Below are positions 57,701 through 64,000 of a stretch of DNA of 64,000 nucleotides, piece by piece (the first letter of the stretch is position 1; every line of letters begins with the position of its first letter). The DNA comes from Sphaeramia orbicularis (taxonomy: Eukaryota; Chordata; Actinopteri; Kurtiformes; Apogonidae): contig NC_043958.1 of the NCBI RefSeq assembly GCF_902148855.1, positions 11,269,369-11,333,368 of the forward strand, read 5' to 3'. Made by a program: the position numbers and the translations under genes. A model generated the notes under the pieces. The model did no database searches and was not told where the DNA came from. It worked only from the letters and a program-made list of their open reading frames with translations.

Positions 57701-60679
57701 CATTCATTTTGTTCAATAAACACCCTGTACCAATTAACAGACCCACATGCATTTGTTTTATTAATATTAGCTGGTAGCAGAGGGCTGGTGTATTTTCAGC
57801 AAACAAAAGGAGTGTTACAGTGTAAATCAAGTTTCCATCCCCATTATCCATCATTTATTGCTGTATTGGCATCATTTAAGGTTCACATGAGTTTCTGTCT
57901 CCTGGGTGACTTTTGGACTGTGTTTATGTTTTAACAGAGGTTAAGAAGGAGATGGAGGAAGGGGATGAACCGAGAGCAGAAACAGAGAGTGAGAGTGAGG
58001 AGGAGCTGTCCTGTTTTGCTCCAACGGTATGGACAAACTCAACCAACATCACAATTTTGTCGCTTTATTCACAGACTAACTTTAGAGTCTACAAATTGGT
58101 ACTCTCAGAAACCCAGGCACTGATTTCCATGGTGAGAACAAGTTGTCTCCTGTAAAGTCATATGAGTGAAATGTTATGGTTTAATCAATCAGGTGGATGT
58201 GAAGACCACAGCCCTGGCGATGGCCATCACAGACTCTGAGTTATCAGATGAAGAGGCGTCCATCTTGGAGAGCGGTGGGTTCTCTGTCTCTAGAGCCACC
58301 ACTCCACAGCTCACAGATGTCTCTGAAGGTAAGTCTTACACATACCAACATACCTGTTCAGAGATTCTGTTGTCCCCAATTAGAATTAATGCTGGGTTCA
58401 TACTAAATTCTTCTTTTGTTGTGACCAAGAGACATGACAGACATCACACTGCCCCCTGACCAGTTACCATGTTTTATGACATATGAGAGTTCATTTGGAT
58501 GGAGCTTTCAGCAGCTGACTTCTGGGAACAAGAATGTAAATAAACAATTTCATTCAAAGCATCTAGTGTGATAATGGCTGTTTTATGTTGGGAAGAGCCT
58601 AAAAAAACAACCAGACTTCGGTTCACACAGAGAAGATAATCAGGTCATCTTGTTAAGTGTTGTTCAGAGAAATTCACTCTCATTTCATATTATGATCCAT
58701 CAGTCATGTGTTTGTGTCACAAATCACACTGTTGTCATTTGCTTTGCGTTTTTACACATGACACAGATGCATGCAGAAAATTTGCATGAATGCAACAAAA
58801 GCAAACATGTACAAGGGAGAGCATGACAGAGCCAGACATTTTTAACCTGAGAAAGGCTTAACTAAGATAAAAACAAGGAGATGTTCTGACAGAGCAGAAA
58901 ACACACTGCAGGAAATTATGCGACAGACTGGACTCAAAAAACCAAACACCCTTGAGATTGGGCAACACAAGGCAAACATGTTAGGCATGTTGCCACATAT
59001 CTATTTAGTTTTAGCATAATTTGAGTATTTTCTTTACTTTTGTACATTTAATATCTTTATATTGTGAGCCTAATTGTTGCTGAACCTGAATGTTTTCCAT
59101 GTTTACATCTGGCCTTTTATATATCAACATGTAGGCCAGTAGTTCTCAACCTTTTTTGAACAAACGCCCCCTCACCTCATCATGAGCCAGATAGCAAATA
59201 GGTCACCAGCTGGCACTACTGGCATATAGCTCAGTAGGTTACGGTACGGACTAGAATGTGGAAGATTCCGGTTGAAATCCTAGTCGAAGTTGGGATTTTT
59301 TTTTTTGCAGATTTTCAAGCGGTGGGGTGTGGTGCCGAGGGCGCCGGTAGGTAAACCTGCCATTGGATATAGATACTTATATCTTGTGATGAACAACACT
59401 GACTAACACCCCCCATTTGTACCTGAGTACCCCCCTCTCAGCTTTCTCATGGATGTTGTCCAAGTGCCCCTGTTGTGAAACCCTAATGTAGGCCATTATT
59501 TATCTACAGCTACAGTTCTTGTTGTGTTTTTTTACCTCTAACTTGTTATTTTTTATACTGTTTCAAGTTTCACTCTCATAACTATATTATATTATCACTG
59601 CATCATATTTACTGAATTTATGGGGAATATGCTTCATCATGATGTGTTCTGGATATAAAAATTGGCTACACTGCATTTCATAAAATGTCAAAAAATGATC
59701 TTGGTAGTCTTTCTGTCAGCATGTCATAAGGTGTCGCAATAGCAGTGTTTGGATAACCATTTGATCACTGAGCTTGACGCTTACTGTCAGTACCTGACCT
59801 GACCCAGCATTATTTGCTGGATCAGGCTATGGCTGCGGTCATGTGACGTGAACCTGACTGTCTCCTCTCACCTCTTACACAGACCTGGACCAGCAGAGTG
59901 TACACAGCGACCCAGAGGAGGCCTACCTACGCGATCTCCCCGAGTTTCCCTCTATTGAGGAGTTCCCGTCCATTGAACACAACCTGCTGCATTTCCCTCT
60001 GCGAGGCCCCGGCCAGGCTGACGGAGCCCAGGCTGGAGCTCCGTCTGAGGGGGAACCGCTGAGCCCTGCCAGCCTTCTCATCCAGCACCTTGCGTCCCCA
60101 CTCCATTTTGTAAACACACACTTCAACGGACATGGACGACCACCTGGGTGTGAGGAGGCCTTGCTGCCTGTGACGGGTGCAGGCAAGGAAGCAGGGGAGC
60201 AGCAGGGAGAGGAGAAAGGAGCTGCAGTTACCCAGGGTGCTCAGCGGTCTCTGGAGGCCTTGAGTGAGGAGATAGTGAGCACGGCTATCTCCACTGTGGT
60301 GCAAAACACTCTGTCAGCTCTGCTGCGCTCCACTGAGGCTAGCGAGGAGCCCTCTCTGGCAGAATTCCTTCCCACCGAAACCCCACCGGGCGCTTTGGAG
60401 ACCTCCACCCAACCTACCGACACCACTGCTCACACTACAGTCACTACAGTAGGGGCACTGGGGCCTGATGAGGACCTGGACGAGGCCATTACAACAGAAA
60501 GTGCGACCGGAGAGGAGATGCCTGATGACACGCTAGTACCGACTGAGGAAGAGGACTTTGAGCTTCTGGACCAAAGTGAACTGGAGCAGGTGGACGAGGA
60601 GCTGGACCTGAGCTCCAACAGACAAGTGTCAGGAGCTGCAGACACACCTCCATCCACTCAGCATCAACCCCAGTCCTAG
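50801..60679 (+). CDS. RETREG2: RETREG2 (FAM134A), reticulon-homology ER-phagy regulator
   Basis: Nine exons: 50801-51054, 52480-52583, 53311-53341, 53635-53764, 55983-56067, 56406-56543, 57938-58026, 58193-58328, 59883-60679; 587 residues (human 543), phases closed. The reticulon-homology domain has two hydrophobic hairpins, about 68-118 ([19 protein letters not shown]) and about 174-216 ([22 protein letters not shown]), which wedge into and curve ER membrane. Between them are [17 protein letters not shown] and LQYKRQN. A cytosolic acidic tail follows. Residues about 283-322 ([30 protein letters not shown]) are nearly identical to human. The LC3-interacting motif is DFELL (547-551) with acidic residues before it. 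Exon 3 is only 31 bases. The ATG at 50801 is preferred; an upstream in-frame GTG is not a start. Introns 1, 4, 6 and 8 hold mobile elements. Confidence 0.96.
51717..51754. repeat. GATA/GACA tetranucleotide repeat
   Basis: Four GATA units then four GACA units in RETREG2 intron 1. Confidence 0.95.
51780..52090 (-). repeat. LINE ORF2 C-terminus, antisense, RETREG2 intron 1
   Basis: The minus strand encodes [18 protein letters not shown] followed by [11 protein letters not shown], the usual last residues of L2-type reverse-transcriptase ORFs, with 3' UTR toward lower coordinates. 5' truncated. Confidence 0.65.
54174..54946. mobile_element. Ac-like hAT non-autonomous element, RETREG2 intron 4
   Basis: A 773 bp element with ends TAGGGCTGCACGATT and AATCGTGCAGCCCTA, a perfect 15-base inverted pair, and further inner inverted AGATCGC/GCGATCT text. 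The flanks (CCATACAC, ACACACAC) match at six of eight places. It has no transposase frame. It shares the terminal GCTGCACGAT style with 9209-9715. Confidence 0.8.
55081..55172. repeat. poly-A and TA microsatellite
   Basis: About 19 A at 55081-55099 and a TA run at 55141-55172, in RETREG2 intron 4. The rest of 54947-55980 shows nothing recognisable. Confidence 0.9.
56556..56984. mobile_element. non-autonomous DNA element, RETREG2 intron 6, copy 1
   Basis: Ends CAGGGTTCCCGTGGGG at left and TGTAGGAACCCTG at right are inverted at their first nine bases; TCTTAAA-rich sub-terminal text is shared by both ends. The element starts only 12 bases after the exon 6 donor. A partial second copy follows at 57401-57660. 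Confidence 0.7.
57401..57660. mobile_element. same element family, partial copy 2
   Basis: Same orientation as copy 1 and aligns with its right half (TTGAAATTAGGAACCA, TGAGGAATGACTCA, AAAAAGGTCTTAAATTTAA). The left end is missing; the right end is worn (GTAGGAACCGTG). Confidence 0.75.
58329..59136. other. RETREG2 intron 8, no feature seen
   Basis: Non-coding; nothing recognisable before the hAT element at 59137. Confidence 0.45.
59137..59485. mobile_element. hAT-type element with perfect 8 bp duplication, RETREG2 intron 8
   Basis: Starts CAGTAGTTCTCAACCTTTTT, the hAT-Charlie terminal style, and ends near GTGAAACCCTA. ATGTAGGC is present exactly on both sides (59129-59136 and 59486-59493). 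The element is short (349 bp) and a SINE makes up about half of it. Confidence 0.8.
59210..59390 (+). repeat. tRNA-derived SINE, copy 2
   Basis: A-box-like TATAGCTCAGTAGGTTACGG and B-box-like CGGTTGAAATCC form the tRNA-like head, then a T run, AGATTTTCAAGCGG, G-rich text and GGTAGGTAAACCTGCCATT. This is the plus-strand relative of 45512-45668. Confidence 0.8.
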
Positions 60680-62430
60680 CTTCTCTGTTACCCCCCCGCC
60701 CACACCTCCTTGTTTTTGTTTGTACATTAAAACTACATGATATACATACAGTACATACTGTTATATACAAAACATTTATCAGAGTTTGGCATTTAATACT
60801 GTTGGTCTGTGATTGTGTGGCTCATGGTTGAGATTAGTTGGTGCATTCAGCTTTGATAGCCTGTCATCGCAGGACTTTGTTTAGCTTTGGTACCTGAGTT
60901 GTGTTGTTTCTAGTGCAGGACCATCACAGTGTCGGGTTCATCACTACTGTCCAGTGGCATTCATTAAAAACGCAGCAGTAATCTATACACTCACATTTGA
61001 GAAGTAAACACACATCAACGCCATGGAGGAATTTACTTCATACAGCCTGCAGGCCTGATGGATCAGGTATAGCACAACCAGGCTCAGGGCAGAGCTGGTC
61101 ATTATTGTCAAAGACAGTTTGTTCATCAAGGGTGAAATTTGCTCAGTAATTTAACAAAACATCTGTGAAGGCAGGATGACAAACTTGTCTTGAGTTTAGT
61201 CTCATGTCACAGTAATGAAGCCTTTATTTTCTTCCTCGGTTATGTGCTTAAACCATCTACCTTGATTTTGATTCAAAGCGAGATGGAAGGGAGAGTTGGA
61301 ATGTTGGATTACATAACTATTAATATATGCTATAAATTATTATTTAATTTAATGGTCAGTTGATGAAACAATATTGCTAAGCTGGGGGTAAATGTAAAAG
61401 TTTATTTTTATCCTTTCAGCAGCCCATAAAGATTATTAAGGAAAATGTTTTTAATGATTTATGTCCAGGTTTAAAAGGAAGTTGCATATCCTCAGAGGTA
61501 GAAACAGTAGTTATCTCCCAGGCTAGTCTATGCTTCAAGCATTCAGTCATTAGTGTTCTTTCACTTGTTGCCTGGAAATGGAAACTTGGAAATTGTTGGA
61601 TGTTGATAATTAGTAACTCTTTACCCATATATGTACACACACACACAAGTGACTTTGTGGCAATATAAAAGAATTATTCCAGAGTTTCCTCTTTGTCAGA
61701 GACCTCATTTTTATTGGTATCTATGAATAGAATTTAATTTCATACATCCACATATTACTGAATTTATTTTGTTAGATAGACCTATACTCAAATATTTACA
61801 TATATCTATATATAGTCACCACTGGGGTATGTATGTTTACCAAATAACTTCATTTGTGCCACGACAAGTCCATGCATGCCATGCATCACGGTGTATTTGT
61901 CATGATGATATTTGAGGGCACCTTTCGCAGGAGTATTACTTTAATTTAAGCAGATGTTTCTGTTTTTGAAGGGACATTAAAAAAACTAATACTTTAGTCG
62001 CATCTTCTCTATTTGGCCACTGCTGGAGATTTGTAGAAATTCTTGACATGGCAAAAATCGATAAGAAATCTATGCTCAGCTGTATGAAGAAGCAGGTCTT
62101 TGTTTTTGTAAACCACTCAGCATCCAGATCTCAGGGGTGGGTTGTAAAATTTGAATATAACATTGCAGACTATCTTGTCCACTTCCCGACTTGTCGTAGT
62201 GCACTGTATTTGTACTAACCCTTTTTTTCAGTCAATGCCTCCTTGTGTATAGTGTAGAAATGCTAAAAAAAGAACGTGTACATTTTGCATGTAAAAACAG
62301 CACTCTGTTCAATTTCTCCTTGTCATTTGACTGCACAATTTATGAGAAAATTTTGAATGTTTCAGGTTAAAAAAAGCCCATTAAATTCAGTTTGTTTCAT
62401 CTTTAGTTACCAGTGAGGGGAATAAACATT
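60680..62430 (+). promoter_or_regulatory. RETREG2: RETREG2 3' UTR and poly(A) signals
   Basis: An ATTAAA variant sits 47 bases after the stop (60726-60731), and a canonical AATAAA lies at 62421-62426; use of both would give short and long 3' UTRs. No coding signal is present between them. The distal end comes within about 400 bases of the convergent gene's 3' end. Confidence 0.45.
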
Positions 62431-62803
62431 TTGATGTGTCCTTCTTTTTAAGACTACCCAACTGTAAATGGAAAGATGTGGCAAGTGATTACATCAGATT
62501 TAGCTAAAGATACTAGTTTGTGTACGGCAGTTGTGTGTTTTCTGCTTAAAATATTGCTTCTTGGAAAAAAGAACTGTACAATTTTAAAAAAGGAATATAT
62601 TTTCTAATTTCTCCTTTTTCCATAAAGTACTCAGTTTGATCTTTTACATCTAAAAAAAAGAAACATAACAGCCAGGGACGAGTTTCACAAAGCAGAAATG
62701 ATGTATTGTTATTAAACTGGTAAATTAAAACTGCAACTCCACATGTGAAAGTAAAGAGAATAAAAGAACAAACTGAAGCAAAACTGAACACTGAAATTAC
62801 TCT

Positions 62804-62809
62804 TTTATT
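62804..62809 (-). promoter_or_regulatory. poly(A) signal of the MDH-family gene
   Basis: AATAAA on the minus strand, 35 bases after the stop codon, giving a very short 3' UTR. Confidence 0.7.
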
Positions 62810-62843
62810 TTCCATAACATTCCTAAGGGAAAAGTGTGAAATT

Positions 62844-63417
62844 TTAATGTGTTGTAGCATCTTCCCCAGATGTTACACTTTCTGTTGCCAGTTCTTTTTC
62901 CTGGAATAAAAGAACAACTGTTACATGTCACAGTCAGCCAGAAAACACCTCATTTTAACATAAGGCACTGTAGTGTTGAAAATACCCTGTCATTTTTTTG
63001 TAACTTGACAGACCTGTCTAAGTTCTGTTGCTGAAAGTCGTAGTTTATCCCTCAGCTTGTCTTCAATGTTCACTTCAGGCACCACGGACCATTTACCAGC
63101 TGTAAAAGTCACTGGCACTGAGAGAATGACGTCTTCTGGGAGATCATATTTACCTACAAAAGTAGCATATACCTGCAGTTATAATTATCACTTTTAAATT
63201 TAACTGCTTGTGTCACTCATTGTGCTTTGTTGTATGTTTACCCAGACATATTACACCAACAGAGAGGACCTGATCTGTCCTACCAGTCCCACTCCAAGCC
63301 TTCAGCACCGTCAGGATCCCATTGGCAGCTGACATGGCAGCTGTTCTGCAGGTCTTAGACGTAACAGCTGCACGCTGGTACCGTACCAAGTCTTGAAACT
63401 CTGTCTCCAGCCATTTC
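62844..63417 (-). CDS. MDH1B: malate dehydrogenase family protein, probably MDH1B (3' end only)
   Basis: The last three exons of a minus-strand gene, 63417-63242, 63153-63014 and 62900-62844, join in phase to a C-terminus of about 124 residues; the rest lies beyond the right edge. The pieces KWLETEFQDLVRYQRAAV, AAMSAANGILTVLKAW, LSVGVICLGKYDLPEDVIL and SVPVTFTAGKWSVVP line up in order with the C-terminal domain of cytosolic MDH (WLKGEF, SAMSAAKAI, VSMGVISDG, YSFPVVIKNKTWKFV). Ordinary MDH1 is highly conserved among vertebrates, whereas this is clearly divergent, which favours the MDH1B paralogue. It ends ELRQEKELATESVTSGEDA. The catalytic residues lie in the missing part, so activity cannot be judged. 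An alternative acceptor 24 bases upstream of the second exon would not keep the frame. Confidence 0.75.
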
Positions 63418-63774
63418 CTAGAAAGGAGGTGGGGATTTAGTGCTTTTTGGCATATCCTAACGTAGGATGTTTTTTATCAGATGGCAGGGGTCAGATGTGT
63501 TGTGCAATCAGCAGTGGTCACAGCAGGGCAGTGTGGTTGGCAAATGAATGTCAGACCTTATCAAATTGTGTTTGTTTTGGCTGAATAAGTTGTTGGCAGT
63601 AAAGTTAATAGGCAAAATGGTTACAGGTACATGTTTAAAGGTCAGAAAATCTGACAAATTTGCAAGTATAAAGGAAATATTGGGAAAGATTTAGAAAATT
63701 ACTTGTTACTGACTTGTTTGTAATTCCAGACAGCTTGCAATTTACTAGCAATGAGGTAAAAACATTTCTACTGT

Positions 63775-64000
63775 TCATGTTAGCATCAGTCAGTCAATCA
63801 AATTTTATTTAACTCTTTAAAACCTTAATGTGTCATCGCTGACACACCCTGTGCATGTGCAGTTTGGATGGCTGTAACTCTTTCACTGTTCAAGATTGGA
63901 AAAATTCCAACAGTTCCTGAAACCTGAGGCGTTGCGCTTTATAGGTTTTATTGGGTCATTATGGTCATTTTACTCACATCTGTACTAGAAGCTGGAGAAG
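63775..64000. repeat. probable dispersed repeat cut by window edge
   Basis: The stretch from AGTCAATCAAATTTTATTTA on, with GTGTCATCGCTGACACACC and a GGCTGTAACTCTTTCACTG motif, resembles a common fish repeat. The inner GTGTCA/TGACAC pairs form a small hairpin. It runs off the window. Confidence 0.35.

Noticed and set aside
59222-59290. Possible tRNA gene
   Set aside because: A- and B-box-like motifs are present, but the acceptor stem does not pair convincingly and the block continues into a SINE tail shared with 45512-45668.
59923-60770. Minus-strand frames opposite RETREG2 exon 9
   Set aside because: They are antisense shadows of a GC-rich coding exon whose plus frame is strongly conserved.

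Overview
The window is nuclear DNA of a vertebrate, almost certainly a teleost fish. It carries five split protein-coding genes with GT-AG introns. Introns and intergenic DNA are full of repeat classes typical of fish: hAT, Tc1/mariner and piggyBac-type DNA elements, LINE 3' ends, tRNA-derived SINEs and long TA microsatellites. Gene identities come from spliced translations compared with remembered human proteins; no database was searched. I found no retroviral or LTR element, no CRISPR array and no bacterial-type operon.

Layout. (1) Bases 1 to about 23,390 hold no coding exon I can support. This is AT-rich intergenic DNA with a piggyBac-type MITE (3891-4413), an Ac-like hAT relic with a BED finger (9209-9715), a nested hAT/LINE/Tc1 cluster (11294-12356), a second Tc1-like deletion derivative (13837-14386), several LINE 3' ends and an antisense Tc1 transposase relic (21640-22130). 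(2) 23,390-36,900, + strand: ABCB6, 19 coding exons, 852 aa. (3) 38,142-42,243, +: CNPPD1, 8 exons, 438 aa. (4) 42,691-49,560, +: an AMPK gamma subunit gene, best called PRKAG3, 12 exons, 333 aa. (5) 50,801 to about 62,430, +: RETREG2 (FAM134A), 9 exons, 587 aa. (6) 62,804 to beyond the right edge, - strand: the last three exons of a malate dehydrogenase family gene, most likely MDH1B, converging on RETREG2. In every multi-exon gene the reading phases close exactly across all junctions, which is the main support for the models.

The genes are neighbours rather than a pathway: a haem/porphyrin-linked ABC half-transporter, a cyclin-like membrane protein, an energy-sensing kinase subunit, an ER-phagy receptor and an MDH-like protein. 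ABCB6, CNPPD1, RETREG2 and PRKAG3 all map to human 2q35, so a conserved block is recognisable, though order is changed and an MDH1B-like gene (human 2q33) is next to it.

The most interesting signals are in the repeats. They include two copies of one hAT family in opposite orientation, where one copy shows the empty sites for insertions in the other. There is also a Tc1-like relic with 36-residue D-to-E spacing, a tRNA-derived SINE family with two copies, each nested in a different DNA element, and a LINE 3' tail lying directly against the splice acceptor of ABCB6 exon 4. No wholly new biological system was evident.
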